Assembly (NCBI GenBank): GCA_050018415.1
Contig: JBEKAB010000002.1
Coordinates: 1-64,000, forward strand
Origin: UBA1161 sp002311745
Lineage (GTDB): Bacteria > Planctomycetota > Phycisphaerae > Tepidisphaerales > Tepidisphaeraceae
Direction of reading: 5' to 3'
DNA length: 64,000 nt
Shown here: positions 1-9,545 of the stretch, in pieces
How positions within the stretch are numbered: the first letter of the stretch is position 1
Layout: every line of letters begins with the position of its first letter
The notes under the pieces: model-generated
The model's database searches: none
Seen by the model: only the letters and a program-made list of their open reading frames with translations
Told to the model about the DNA's origin: nothing
Program-made: the position numbers and the translations under genes

Positions 1-35
1 AGGTCGGCAAAATGCTCATAAATCGAATTGGCCAT
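1..35 (-). CDS. N-terminal fragment of unknown protein, cut by window edge
   Basis: A minus-strand reading frame opens with ATG at position 35 and runs off the left edge. The visible residues are MANSIYEHFAD. A strong Shine-Dalgarno GGAGGT lies at 46-41, five bases before the start, which is why I accept so short a fragment. It follows the histidine kinase on the same strand after about 90 bases, so the two may be co-transcribed. Too little is visible to assign a function. Confidence 0.6.
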   Translation of the reverse strand, partial: MANSIYEHFAD

Positions 36-128
36 CCGTGACCTCCATAAAAGCCTGCTCCGCAGGCCATGGAGGCCATCATACGATTCTCAGCCGCTCG
101 TCAAGTTAGAATGCGGTCGCCCTGGGGG

Positions 129-947
129 TTACGATGCAGTGGCGGCCGGCTTGGCGGCGGGCAGAATGACGCTAAAGGTCGTTCCCCGGCCCACTTCGCT
201 CTCGACCTCGATCCGACCGCTGTGATGCTCGACGATGTCTTTGCAGATGGCCAGGCCCAGCCCCGTGCCGTGGGCTTCCGTCTGGCGGGCCGTCGCCTTG
301 GTGGTGAAAAAGGGCTGAAAGATCTTGGGCAACAGCTTTTCGGGGATTCCCGGGCCGCTGTCGATCACCTGGATTTTGACCAGGTTTTCGTCCACCGCGG
401 ATGCCTTGATGGTCAGCGAGCCGCCCTTGCCCAGCATCGCTTGTCGGGCGTTGATCAGCAGATTCAGAAGCACCTGCTCGAGCTGCACGCTGTCGCCGTA
501 TACGGCCAGTTCCGGGGGAATCTGCACGCGCAGGGCGATGCCGTCTTTTTGCGGATCGCGCGCCAGCACGGTCAGGGTCTCATCCACCAGCGTCTGGACG
601 GGAACGGCGGCATACGAGGATTCCCCTCGGGCCAGACTGAGCATCGACGCGCAGATCCTCCCCGCCTTCTGCGAACTTTGGAACGACTTGGTCAGGGCCT
701 TGCAGATCAGGACCATGTCCGGCTTTTCGCCTTGGGCGCTTTGCAGGGCGAATTGGCTATAGCTGACGATGGGCGTGAGCAGGTTGTTGAACTCGTGGGC
801 GATCACGGCGCAGATGGTGCCGATGGTCGCCAGCCGTTGGCTTTCGGTGAGTTGATCGTGCAACAGTTCGAGCTGCCGCTGCGTTTCGGTCAGTTGGTGC
901 AGCAGCGATTCTTGCATGTCGGAGGCAGAGAACTGCACATCACTCAC
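129..947 (-). CDS. Sensor histidine kinase (HisKA + HATPase)
   Basis: This 272-residue protein is a cytoplasmic-type two-component kinase. An N-terminal coiled coil (about residues 10-40) leads into the dimerisation/phosphoacceptor helix with the H-box AVIAHEFNNLL, phosphoacceptor His51. The ATPase domain follows: N-box LNLLINARQAM (about 161-171), G1 DSGPG (196-200), an F-box-like PFFTT and G2 GTGLGL (227-232). There is no transmembrane segment and no recognisable PAS or GAF sensor domain, so it probably senses through the coiled coil or a partner. The start used is GTG at 947; ATG at 917 is an alternative. No response regulator is visible in the window, though the truncated gene just downstream could be one. 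Confidence 0.88.
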   Translation of the reverse strand: MSDVQFSASDMQESLLHQLTETQRQLELLHDQLTESQRLATIGTICAVIAHEFNNLLTPIVSYSQFALQSAQGEKPDMVLICKALTKSFQSSQKAGRICASMLSLARGESSYAAVPVQTLVDETLTVLARDPQKDGIALRVQIPPELAVYGDSVQLEQVLLNLLINARQAMLGKGGSLTIKASAVDENLVKIQVIDSGPGIPEKLLPKIFQPFFTTKATARQTEAHGTGLGLAICKDIVEHHSGRIEVESEVGRGTTFSVILPAAKPAATAS

Positions 948-1013
948 GCCAGCAATGTATCGGTCCGAATTGCCGGCCTGCTTGACCGCGCCGGCTGGCG
1001 GCAGAGCGGGCGA

Positions 1014-2114
1014 TTATCGGACCGCCGCCAAAAGTTCTTTGGCGACGTAGCGGATCTGCTCCTCGCTCAACTCGGGATACACCGGCAGGGCCAGCACGTC
1101 TTGGCAGGCCCGCTCGGCCTCGGGAAAATCACCGGCGCGGTAATTCAAATATCCAAAGCACTCCTGAAGGTGCAGGGGAATGGGGTAGTAAACTCCCGTG
1201 CCGATCCCCTTGTCCTGCAAGATCTGCTTGACGCGGTCGCGATGCGACACGCGCACGACGTATTGGTGGTAGACGTGCCAATTGGCCGGCTCGACGTGCG
1301 GGGTGATGACTTTGCTCCCGGCCAGGAGTTGGTCGTACAGGGCCGCATGTTTCCGCCGGCCTTCGTGCCAGCCTTCCAGGTATTTGAGCTTGACGTCCAG
1401 CACGGCCGCCTGCACCGCCGCCAGGCGGAACATCCCGCCGATGAACTTGTGGTGGTATTGATGCCCCGATCCGTGCACGCGCAACAAACGGCAGACCTCG
1501 GCAAAGGCGTCGTCGTTGGTGCAGATGGCCCCGGCATCGCCAAACGCCCCCAGGTTCTTGGTCGGATAGAAACTCAAACACCCGGCAAAAACGGAGGAGC
1601 AAGCCCGCTTGCCGTTTCGCTTGGCCCCGATCGCCTGGGCCGCATCCTCGATCACCTTCAGCCCGTGCTTGGCCGCCATCTCGTTGACCGCCTCCAGGTT
1701 GGCCAACTGCCCGTACAAATCCACCGGCATTATCGCCCTGGTCTTACGCGTGATTTTTTCCCGAGCTTTTTTGGGATCGATATTGAACGTGTCCGACTCG
1801 ACGTCCGCGAACACCACCTTCGCCCCAAGACGCGCGATGCACCCGGCCGTGGCGAAAAAGGTGAACGTCGGGCAGATCACCTCGTCGCCCGGCCTGATCC
1901 CGATGGCCATCAGCGAGCACAACAGGGCATCGGACCCGCTGCTGACGCCGATGGCGTGCTTGGTCCCGCAATACGCGGCCAGGTTTTTCTCGAATTTCTC
2001 CACGTGCGGACCCAGGATCAGGGCCTGTTGATCGAACACTTCATCCACCGCCTTGCGGATTTCCTCGCGGATCGGCGGATACTGCGCCGTTAAATCCAGA
2101 AGTTTGACGTTCAT
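1014..2114 (-). CDS. DegT/DnrJ/EryC1/StrS family sugar aminotransferase
   Basis: A PLP-dependent enzyme of fold type I (366 residues) of the family that transaminates keto groups on nucleotide-linked sugars for surface polysaccharides. The PLP-binding lysine is Lys186 in SFYPTKNLGAFGD, and Asp157 in the EDAAQ motif should contact the pyridine nitrogen. The SSGSDAL segment (about 58-64) binds the phosphate. I place the start at ATG 2114 (MNVKLLDL), because the extra 28 residues of the longer frame do not resemble the family and would run into the divergent upstream region. The substrate sugar cannot be told from sequence. A second family member lies at 26463-27572. Confidence 0.9.
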   Translation of the reverse strand: MNVKLLDLTAQYPPIREEIRKAVDEVFDQQALILGPHVEKFEKNLAAYCGTKHAIGVSSGSDALLCSLMAIGIRPGDEVICPTFTFFATAGCIARLGAKVVFADVESDTFNIDPKKAREKITRKTRAIMPVDLYGQLANLEAVNEMAAKHGLKVIEDAAQAIGAKRNGKRACSSVFAGCLSFYPTKNLGAFGDAGAICTNDDAFAEVCRLLRVHGSGHQYHHKFIGGMFRLAAVQAAVLDVKLKYLEGWHEGRRKHAALYDQLLAGSKVITPHVEPANWHVYHQYVVRVSHRDRVKQILQDKGIGTGVYYPIPLHLQECFGYLNYRAGDFPEAERACQDVLALPVYPELSEEQIRYVAKELLAAVR

Positions 2115-2196
2115 GCCCGCAAGGTAAGGGCGCGCAGCCAAAAAGTAAAAAGGGCACGGCAATGTTATGATGCGGACGGTCGCATGCGAGCTTTTC

Positions 2197-3774
2197 ATGA
2201 CTGATGAAAAGAGCTCTCAGGTTCTGGTTGGCTGCGAAGATGAGGTGGGGGGATGGCGGCGGCACGGGCCGTGCATTGTCCTGGCGGTGATCGTGCTGGC
2301 GACGGCGTTTGTGCGGCCGGGCGATACTCCCTGGATCAACGATGAACCCCTGCTGATCCATCAGGCCATGCGATTCAACGCGGGGATGCCGGATCACTCG
2401 GGAATTCAGATTCCGTTCACAAACGGCACGTTGGCCTATCTTGGCTTGTACGGAAACCGCGGGGCGCGCTACGGGCCGGTGCCGGTGTGGGTGTATCAAC
2501 TGTTTCTTCTGATCACGCACGATCCGATCGTCATGGTCATGATGCGGGCCATCCTTGTCGGCGGGACCACCGCCGCGGCGATGTATTGGCTGAGCCGCAG
2601 CATGAAGGTGACCCCCTGGCTGGCCGTCGTGGCCATGCTTTCGCCTTGGATGTGGATTTACAGCCGTCAGTTGTGGGACAACAGTTTTTGCATTCCGCTG
2701 TCGGCGATGGCGATCGCGGCGTACGCGGGTTTTTTGTTGACGCGCCGCCCCTGGCCTCTGTGGCTGTCGGCCGCGTGCGGCGCGCTGCTGCCTTTGACTC
2801 ACCTGATGGCCTTCGCCCTGATCGTCCCGCTGGGACTGCATTTCGCCTTGGGCCAATGGCGTTGGATCATCCGCCATGGTTGGAGCGCGCTGATCACGTT
2901 GATCATCGTGGCCGGGATCCAAGCCCTGGCCTGGCCGTATTGGCAATGGATGTGGATGAATTACCGCGTTGAGCCGGGCGAGGGATCGCCGCTGGCGGGA
3001 TTCTTCTTTCCCCTGCTGGGGGGCCATCATCTCAGCGCGGCCGGCTTGGGCAACATTCTGGGGGATGGTTGGCTCTACACCACTGGCCGCGTAGCGCCCT
3101 ACCTGATCGCCGCGGCGCAGGCGTTCACGCTGCTGGCGTACGCGGCGGTGTGGATCGGCATGTTCCTGGCGTGGCTGCGGGCGCGGCGCATCATTCGCCG
3201 CGCACAGGCCACGGCCAGCGATCACTTGGCCCTGATCGCGCTGGGCATCTGGTTCTGCCAAGGACTTCTGGACGCCAGCCAATGCGTGTACGACGGTCCG
3301 CATTATTTCAACGCGACCTGGATCGCCTACGCGGTGTTCGTTTTCTTTACGGTGGAGGCGTTGTATCGCTGGGCGTGGGACAGCGTCTTGACTCGCCTGG
3401 CCCTCCCCGCGTACGGCTTGGCTCTGCTGATCGTGCTTGGCGCGATGATCGCGAAAGTCGCCCACGACGGCGGCACGCGCACCATGGGCTACGGCACCAC
3501 CATGGCCCAGCAGATGGCGGCCGTCGCTCAGATCCGGGGGTTTTCCGACGACAGCCAAAAGCAGTTCGCGATCGTCGGCATCAAGCAGTGCCCGTTTCCG
3601 CAGTGGTCCAATTATCCTTGGGCGTTTGTGGTTCTTCGCGGGTTGCTTCCGCCGCCAAGCGGGCCGCGAAGCGACGGTCCGATTCTGGTTCATTATCGCG
3701 ATGCGTTCCCTGGCGATGCCCGGATTGTTGTGGATGCCGTCGCCCATGCGCCGTCATCGGTCGCTGCACGATGA
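2197..3774 (+). CDS. Multi-pass membrane protein, probable GT-C type glycosyltransferase
   Basis: About 525 residues with roughly ten hydrophobic helices, beginning with a short charged N-terminus and a first helix near residues 25-40. Immediately after it comes the loop motif PWINDEP (Asp49-Glu50), the position where GT39/GT83-type GT-C enzymes carry their catalytic acidic pair. That and the overall topology suggest transfer of a sugar from a polyprenyl-phosphate donor on the outer face of the inner membrane, but no family-specific signature beyond this is visible. ATG 2197 is preferred to ATG 2167. The gene is divergent from the aminotransferase, with an 80-base shared promoter region. Confidence 0.55.
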   Translation: MTDEKSSQVLVGCEDEVGGWRRHGPCIVLAVIVLATAFVRPGDTPWINDEPLLIHQAMRFNAGMPDHSGIQIPFTNGTLAYLGLYGNRGARYGPVPVWVYQLFLLITHDPIVMVMMRAILVGGTTAAAMYWLSRSMKVTPWLAVVAMLSPWMWIYSRQLWDNSFCIPLSAMAIAAYAGFLLTRRPWPLWLSAACGALLPLTHLMAFALIVPLGLHFALGQWRWIIRHGWSALITLIIVAGIQALAWPYWQWMWMNYRVEPGEGSPLAGFFFPLLGGHHLSAAGLGNILGDGWLYTTGRVAPYLIAAAQAFTLLAYAAVWIGMFLAWLRARRIIRRAQATASDHLALIALGIWFCQGLLDASQCVYDGPHYFNATWIAYAVFVFFTVEALYRWAWDSVLTRLALPAYGLALLIVLGAMIAKVAHDGGTRTMGYGTTMAQQMAAVAQIRGFSDDSQKQFAIVGIKQCPFPQWSNYPWAFVVLRGLLPPPSGPRSDGPILVHYRDAFPGDARIVVDAVAHAPSSVAAR

Positions 3775-3821
3775 TTTGTCCGGCCCCAGCGGGCGCATAT
3801 CATTCCACATCCGGTTAAGCG

Positions 3822-6503
3822 ATGGCCACAGGATCCCAAAACCTCTTCGGCGCTGAATCGAAGCTCGCCTTTCGCGGGGGCCAGGCGTCGATGTTTCGCC
3901 TGAGCCGGCTGGCGGAGTTGAATCTCGGCCAGATCGACCGCCTGCCGTTTTCCATCAAGATTCTCCTGGAAAGCTGCCTGCGCCATTGCGACAACTCCGA
4001 GGTGAGCGAGGAAGATGTGCAGCGCCTGGCGGCCTGGAAGCCGGGCCTGAGCCATGCGGGCGAGATTCCGTTCAAGCCGACGCGAGTGATTCTGCAGGAT
4101 CTCACCGGCGTGCCGTGCCTGGTCGATTTGGCCTCGATGCGCGCGGCGATGCAGCGGGCGGGCGGCCGGCCGCAGCGCATCAATCCCCTCATTCCCGTCG
4201 ATCTGGTGATCGATCACAGCGTGCAGGTGGATGATTTCGGCAATCCGTACGCCCTGTTCAACAACGCGAAAAAGGAATTCGAGCGCAATCGCGAGCGCTT
4301 TGAGTTTCTCAAGTGGGGGCAGAAGGCGTTTGAGAATTTCCGCGTGGTGCCGCCGGCGACGGGGATCGTGCACCAGGTGAACCTGGAATACCTGGCACAG
4401 GTGGTGCAGGTGCGCGATGGCGTGGCCAGCCCGGATACTCTGGTGGGCACCGACAGCCATACCACGATGATCAACGGCCTGGGCGTGCTGGGCTGGGGCG
4501 TGGGCGGCATCGAGGCCGAGGCCTGCATGCTCGGCCAACCCATGGACATGCTGATCCCCCCGGTGGTGGGCTTTCGCCTGCACGGACAACTGCCCGAAGG
4601 GTCCACGGCCACCGATCTGGTCCTGGTGATCACGCAAATCCTGCGCGCGGCCAGCGTCGTGGACAAATTTGTGGAATTTTTCGGCGAGGGCCTGGCCGGC
4701 ATGACCGTGGCCGACCGCGCCACCATCGCCAACATGGCTCCGGAATATGGCGCGACGGTTGGATTTTTCCCGGTGGATGATCAGACCCTGAACTATCTGC
4801 GCCTGACCGGCCGCGATGAAAAGCAGATTGATCTGGTCGAGCGGTATTGCAAGGAGCAGAGTTTGTGGAGGCAGTCGGGGACGGCGCCGCTGTTCGATCA
4901 GGTCCTTGACCTGGATTTGGGGACGGTGATGCCCAGCCTGGCCGGGCCGCGGCGGCCCCAGGACCGCGTCGCGCTGCCGGCCCTTAAGCAGACGTTCCGC
5001 GCCGCCCTGGCGGAGGCGTTCAAGAAGGAGCCGCAAGCGAGCACCGTGCCGCGCCTGGATCGCCTGGCCGCCGCCTCCGCCGACGATCAATGGCTGAGGC
5101 TCACCCACGGCGACGTGGTGATCGCCGCCATTACCAGTTGCACCAACACCAGCAATCCCTCGGTCATGATCGCCGCCGGATTGCTCGCCAAGAAGGCCGT
5201 GGAGAAGGGGCTGAAAGTTCCGCCGTACGTGAAGACCTCGCTGGCGCCGGGCAGTCGCGTCGTCACCGACTACCTGGAAAAAGGGGGACTGACCCCCTTT
5301 TTGGAGCGGCTGGGGTTCAACACGGTGGGGTACGGATGTACGACGTGCATCGGCAACAGCGGGCCGCTGCCGGAGCCGATCGCTAACGCCGTGCAGAGCC
5401 GCGACCTGGTGGTGGCCGCGGTCCTGTCGGGCAACCGCAACTTTGAGGGCCGGATCAATCCGCACGTCAAGGCCAGTTACCTGGCCAGCCCGCCCTTGGT
5501 GGTCGCCTACGCCCTGGCCGGCACGGTGGACGTCAACCTGATCGACGAGCCGATCGGCCGCGGCCACGGCGGCAAAGACGTCTACCTCCGCGACATCTGG
5601 CCAACCCAGGATGAAATCAGCCGCGTCGTCGATCGGTGCGTTTCACCGGACATGTTCCGCGCCCAGTACGCCCGCGTGTACAGCGGCAACGACCAGTGGA
5701 ACAAAATCCCGGTCAAGGGCGGGGAACTATTCAACTTCGATCCGGCCAGCACGTACATCCAGGAGCCGCCGTTTTTCACCCATCTCTCGGCGCAGCCGGG
5801 GAAGATCGAGCCGATCACCAGCGCCCGCGTGCTGGTGATGGTCGGCGACAGCGTCACCACCGATCACATCTCTCCGGCCGGCTCGATCAAGAAGGACAGC
5901 CCGGCCGGGAAATACCTGATGGAGCAGGGGGTCGGGCCTCTGGATTTCAACCAGTACGGCGCCCGCCGCGGCAACGACCGCGTCATGACCCGCGGCACCT
6001 TCGCCAACATCCGCCTCAAAAATCTCCTGGCCGCCGGCGCCGAGGGCGGCGTGACCCAATACCTGCCTACGGGCCAGATCATGCCGATTTTCGACGCCAG
6101 CCAGAAATACCAGGCCGACCATGTGCCGCTGATCGTGCTGGCCGGCAAGGACTACGGCATGGGCTCCAGCCGCGACTGGGCCGCCAAAGGCGTGATGCTC
6201 CTGGGCGTCAAGGCCGTCATCGCCGCCAGCTTCGAACGCATCCACCGCAGCAACCTGGTCGGCATGGGCGTGCTTCCCCTGGTCTTCAAGGATGGCCAGA
6301 CGCGCAGCAGCCTCGGCCTGAGCGGCGATGAAATTTTTGAAATTCAAATCGACGATCATCTTCAGCCCAAGCAGGACGTGACCGTCAAAGCCGGGGACAA
6401 GACTTTCGTCACGACTTGCCGCATCGACACCCCCGTCGAGGTGGAGTACTACCGCAACGGGGGGATTTTGCAGACGGTTCTTCGGCGGTTGCTAAAGAAG
6501 TAA
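3822..6503 (+). CDS. acnA: Aconitate hydratase (AcnA type)
   Basis: An 893-residue TCA-cycle enzyme that isomerises citrate to isocitrate through cis-aconitate on a [4Fe-4S] cluster. The three cluster cysteines are visible: Cys440 in SCTNTSNPS and Cys506/Cys509 in GYGCTTCIGNSG. The N-terminal signature around PATGIVHQVNLEYL and the C-terminal swivel domain with KDYGMGSSRDWAAKG are typical of the AcnA/IRP1 branch rather than AcnB. Length is normal. ATG 3822 opens shortly after the preceding stop. It stands alone, with no citrate synthase or functional isocitrate dehydrogenase beside it, although a broken dehydrogenase relic lies 3 kb downstream. Confidence 0.97.
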   Translation: MATGSQNLFGAESKLAFRGGQASMFRLSRLAELNLGQIDRLPFSIKILLESCLRHCDNSEVSEEDVQRLAAWKPGLSHAGEIPFKPTRVILQDLTGVPCLVDLASMRAAMQRAGGRPQRINPLIPVDLVIDHSVQVDDFGNPYALFNNAKKEFERNRERFEFLKWGQKAFENFRVVPPATGIVHQVNLEYLAQVVQVRDGVASPDTLVGTDSHTTMINGLGVLGWGVGGIEAEACMLGQPMDMLIPPVVGFRLHGQLPEGSTATDLVLVITQILRAASVVDKFVEFFGEGLAGMTVADRATIANMAPEYGATVGFFPVDDQTLNYLRLTGRDEKQIDLVERYCKEQSLWRQSGTAPLFDQVLDLDLGTVMPSLAGPRRPQDRVALPALKQTFRAALAEAFKKEPQASTVPRLDRLAAASADDQWLRLTHGDVVIAAITSCTNTSNPSVMIAAGLLAKKAVEKGLKVPPYVKTSLAPGSRVVTDYLEKGGLTPFLERLGFNTVGYGCTTCIGNSGPLPEPIANAVQSRDLVVAAVLSGNRNFEGRINPHVKASYLASPPLVVAYALAGTVDVNLIDEPIGRGHGGKDVYLRDIWPTQDEISRVVDRCVSPDMFRAQYARVYSGNDQWNKIPVKGGELFNFDPASTYIQEPPFFTHLSAQPGKIEPITSARVLVMVGDSVTTDHISPAGSIKKDSPAGKYLMEQGVGPLDFNQYGARRGNDRVMTRGTFANIRLKNLLAAGAEGGVTQYLPTGQIMPIFDASQKYQADHVPLIVLAGKDYGMGSSRDWAAKGVMLLGVKAVIAASFERIHRSNLVGMGVLPLVFKDGQTRSSLGLSGDEIFEIQIDDHLQPKQDVTVKAGDKTFVTTCRIDTPVEVEYYRNGGILQTVLRRLLKK

Positions 6504-6560
6504 AGCCAGCCGCCTCGCTCGTCTATTTTTGCTCGTGAATTTGAGGTATAAGCGCCGGGA

Positions 6561-9122
6561 ATGACCCGGCGGGAATTGTATCGTGCCGTCGCGGAGCTGT
6601 TGCCGCGGGCTGGCGGCGCGGCGGGGCTGCTGGATGCGGCGGGCCGGGAAATGCGGCGTCTGCGCGGGCTGCCGGCTGCAAATGCTTCCATTCCCCTGGA
6701 CGATTGGCGGGAATTGCTCGAGCAGGACGATGCACTGGGGCAAATCTATCAGGCGATCAATGCGCCGATGTTGGAAGAGGCGTATCGGGCGACGGCGCGG
6801 CAGGGGCGGAAATTCACATCCGACGAAATCCCGGCCGTGACGCAATTGTTCACGCCCAAGTGGGTCGTGGAATTTCTGCTGCACAACACGCTGGGACGGC
6901 TGTGGCGCGACATGCATCCGGATACGCGTCTGCGTTGGCGGTGGCTGGTGAAGTCGGAGGCTGCGCCGCAGCCGCCGCGGCGGGCGATCGATCTGCGCAT
7001 CTGCGACCCGGCGTGCGGAACGATGAACTTTGGCATGGTGGCCATCGACATGCTGCGGCAAATCTATCGCGAGGAGGGTTGTGTAAAGCCGGACGAAATC
7101 GACGAGGCGATCGTCCGGCACAACCTTATCGGCTTCGACATCGATCCAACCGCGATCGCCTTGGCCCGCCAAAGCTTGGAGATCAAGATCGGCCGAAAAA
7201 TCGGCGAGGATCAATTACGCGTCGCCGATGCCCTTTTTGACAAATCGCCAATCGGTCCGTTCGACGTGGTCGTGACCAATCCGCCGTACCTGTCAGCGCG
7301 AAATCTCGACGCCGCCGTGGTGCGGGAAATGAAAAAGGAGTTTCCCTCCGCATGGCGCGACGCGTACGCGTGTTTCATCTTCAAATCGCTCCAATGGCTG
7401 CGCGGCGGCGGGCGGGCGGGGATTCTTTGCATGCACTCGTTCATGTTCACCGCGACGTTCGAGAAGCTGCGGCGGCAGCTTGCGCAAAGAGCGTCCGTGG
7501 AAACGGCCGCTCATTTCGGACCGGGACTGTTCGAGGTTGGAAACCCAGGCACGCTTCAGACAGTCGCGATGGTGCTGCGTCAAGGCGCCCCCGACGGCAG
7601 GGCCGTTTTCTTTCGTTTGGTGGATGCCGATGACAAGCAATCCGCGCTGGCCGAAGCGATTGGGACGAATTCGGCTCGGAGGCGATTTGAGATTTCGCCA
7701 TCGGAGCTGGCGGCCGCGCCGCGATCGGCGTGGATGTATTGGATTTCGCCGGCGGCGCGGCGCGTTTTTCGGGAATATCCAAAGCTGGCCGAGATCGCTC
7801 CGCCGCGTCAGGGTTTGGCCACGACGGACAACGCGCAGTTCGTGCGATACTGGTGGGAAGTGGAAGAGCCCGGGTTTGCCGGGCCGCGGAAGAAGTGGAT
7901 TCCGTATGCTAAGGGCGGCGGATTTGCCCGCTGGTACCAGGCGCCGCGGCATCGCCTGAACTGGGAAGAGGACGGCCGCCAGATCAAGCAGTCGATCATC
8001 GCCCGCTATCCGTATCTCCAGGGGCAGTGGCGGTGGGTGGCCAAGAACAGCGCCTGGTACGGCCGGGCGGGGCTGACCTATTCCTATTTGACCAGCGGAA
8101 GATTCAGCGCGCGGGTGCTGGAAGCGGGGACATTTTTTGACGTGGCCGGCTCCGCCTTGTTTCCGGCCGATCCGCTGCCGATTTTGGGGATCCTCAATTC
8201 CACGGCGGCGAGGGAGTTGCTCGGCGCGATCAATCCAACCGTGAATTTCCAGGTGGGGGATTTGGCGCTGCTGCCCGTGCCGCCGGCGCTGCCGGATGAA
8301 TTGCGCGATGATGTGCAGCTTGCGATCGACCTGGCCCGGCAATTGGATCGTGGCAATGAGACCAGCCCGATTTTTTCCCAGCCGACGGCGCCGGCGGAGG
8401 CGCAGGCGATGTGGTCGCGGCTGGCGGAGGTGGAAGGGCGCATCGACCGCACGGTGGGCCGGCTGTACGGCCTTGGCTGCGATCACGCGGCGGCCCCGGC
8501 GGTGGATCGGGCGGATTTGGCCAGGCGTTGGATCAGCTACGCCTTGGGCACTTTCCTGGGGCGGTGGGGCGAGGGCCGCGGAACGGTGGCCAGACTGGCG
8601 CCGTTGGATCAGCAGCTTGCCCTGGCGATTCGCGGGATTCTGAGCCAGGGCGTGGGGAGCGGCATGGCCCGGGAAATGGAATCGATGGTGGGGGGATTGG
8701 AGCGATTTTTGAGCCGGGATTTTTTGCCCTGGCACAATCGGCTGTATCGCGGGCGGCCGGTGATTTGGGGATTTGCCGGCGAGGGGCGAATCCTGGCCGT
8801 GCTGGGCGCGTCGGCCGATGCCCAGCTCGTGCAGCGGGCGTTGCGTTGCGTGGGGGGCGAGCTGCCCAAGGGCTGGCGGCGTTGGCCGGACGACGGCATC
8901 GCGATCAACCTTTGTCCCCTGACCGACTGGATCGCGGATCGCAAACTCCAGGCAGCGCTACGAACGATCGCCGCGGATTTGCGGCAGGGGCGGTTTGCTT
9001 TTTCGCGGACGAGTCGGTGGATGCGCCGTGGAACCCTCAGGCCAGGATCGACTGGCGGAGGCGCTGCTGTTCGGTGGGGCTGGCATCGGGATTCTTCGGC
9101 ACCTCCGCCAATCGGCCGATGA
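6561..9122 (+). CDS. PglX-like / Eco57I-type adenine-specific DNA methyltransferase, orphan
   Basis: An 853-residue gamma-type N6-adenine methyltransferase. After an N-terminal helical part, the block TQLFTPKWVVEFLLHNTLG matches the entry to the catalytic domain of PglX/BREX and Eco57I-like enzymes. SAM-binding motif I is DPACGTMNFG (Asp149 on) and catalytic motif IV is NPPY (Asn240 on). The middle and C-terminal parts are presumably target recognition. BREX PglX proteins are usually about 1,200 residues, so this is shorter, and no pglZ, brxC or restriction gene is near. I see no PD-(D/E)XK nuclease domain. A -10-like TATAAG ends 8 bases before ATG, suggesting a leaderless message. The last ~28 codons run antisense into the pilZ gene and look like low-quality tail sequence. 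Confidence 0.85.
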   Translation: MTRRELYRAVAELLPRAGGAAGLLDAAGREMRRLRGLPAANASIPLDDWRELLEQDDALGQIYQAINAPMLEEAYRATARQGRKFTSDEIPAVTQLFTPKWVVEFLLHNTLGRLWRDMHPDTRLRWRWLVKSEAAPQPPRRAIDLRICDPACGTMNFGMVAIDMLRQIYREEGCVKPDEIDEAIVRHNLIGFDIDPTAIALARQSLEIKIGRKIGEDQLRVADALFDKSPIGPFDVVVTNPPYLSARNLDAAVVREMKKEFPSAWRDAYACFIFKSLQWLRGGGRAGILCMHSFMFTATFEKLRRQLAQRASVETAAHFGPGLFEVGNPGTLQTVAMVLRQGAPDGRAVFFRLVDADDKQSALAEAIGTNSARRRFEISPSELAAAPRSAWMYWISPAARRVFREYPKLAEIAPPRQGLATTDNAQFVRYWWEVEEPGFAGPRKKWIPYAKGGGFARWYQAPRHRLNWEEDGRQIKQSIIARYPYLQGQWRWVAKNSAWYGRAGLTYSYLTSGRFSARVLEAGTFFDVAGSALFPADPLPILGILNSTAARELLGAINPTVNFQVGDLALLPVPPALPDELRDDVQLAIDLARQLDRGNETSPIFSQPTAPAEAQAMWSRLAEVEGRIDRTVGRLYGLGCDHAAAPAVDRADLARRWISYALGTFLGRWGEGRGTVARLAPLDQQLALAIRGILSQGVGSGMAREMESMVGGLERFLSRDFLPWHNRLYRGRPVIWGFAGEGRILAVLGASADAQLVQRALRCVGGELPKGWRRWPDDGIAINLCPLTDWIADRKLQAALRTIAADLRQGRFAFSRTSRWMRRGTLRPGSTGGGAAVRWGWHRDSSAPPPIGR

Positions 9123-9468
9123 ATTCAGCCCCGACCAGGCAAGTGCCGTCGTTTTGGGGTTGGCTGTGGACCACGGTGCAGATCAACGGTGCCGGCGCCG
9201 GGGCATCCTTTTCGCTGGGAAGCTCCACGACGAACGAGCTGCCTTCGGGCAGGGTTTGTTTCAGCGCCATGGAGAGTCCGCGCGGGGAGAGATCGCGCAG
9301 TTCGGCCTGGATTTTGGCGCCCGGTCCCTGCTCGCCCATGGGCCGCACGAGAAGGGGAAGGCGCAGCTTCAGCCGTTTGGCCCGGCGATGGTTTTCCTGC
9401 TCGGAGTCAACGCGCATTTTCTGGAGCAAGGCGACGGCTTCGGCGAATCGGGGTTCGGTAAAGCTCAT
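9037..9468 (-). CDS. PilZ domain protein (putative c-di-GMP effector)
   Basis: A 143-residue protein made of a helical N-terminus and one PilZ domain. The two c-di-GMP-binding signatures are present: the arginine motif RRAKRLKLR (about residues 28-36) and the D-x-S-x-x-G type motif DLSPRGLS. Family members change conformation on binding cyclic di-GMP and act on motility, secretion or polysaccharide machinery; the partner here is unknown. ATG 9468 has an AGGGA ribosome-binding site just upstream. The 3' end overlaps the methyltransferase tail by 86 bases in convergent orientation. Confidence 0.85.
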   Translation of the reverse strand: MSFTEPRFAEAVALLQKMRVDSEQENHRRAKRLKLRLPLLVRPMGEQGPGAKIQAELRDLSPRGLSMALKQTLPEGSSFVVELPSEKDAPAPAPLICTVVHSQPQNDGTCLVGAEFIGRLAEVPKNPDASPTEQQRLRQSILA

Positions 9469-9545
9469 ACGGTCCCTGATGATCTGCGCTTATGGTATCG
9501 GCATAAACGGGGAGGGGATTGAATGGCCGAGCCCGGGGCCGATTT

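Noticed and set aside
69..2093. 674-codon plus-strand open frame
   Set aside because: It is antisense to the histidine kinase and the aminotransferase, both of which have full catalytic motifs. Its own translation is Arg/Gln/His-rich without domains, as expected of a GC-rich shadow.
3693..5567. 624-codon minus-strand open frame
   Set aside because: Antisense of aconitase; His/Arg/Gln-rich with no motifs, while aconitase has all cluster cysteines.
6561..9122. Complete BREX defence system
   Set aside because: Only a PglX-like gene is present; pglZ, brxC, brxA and brxB are absent from the flanking sequence.
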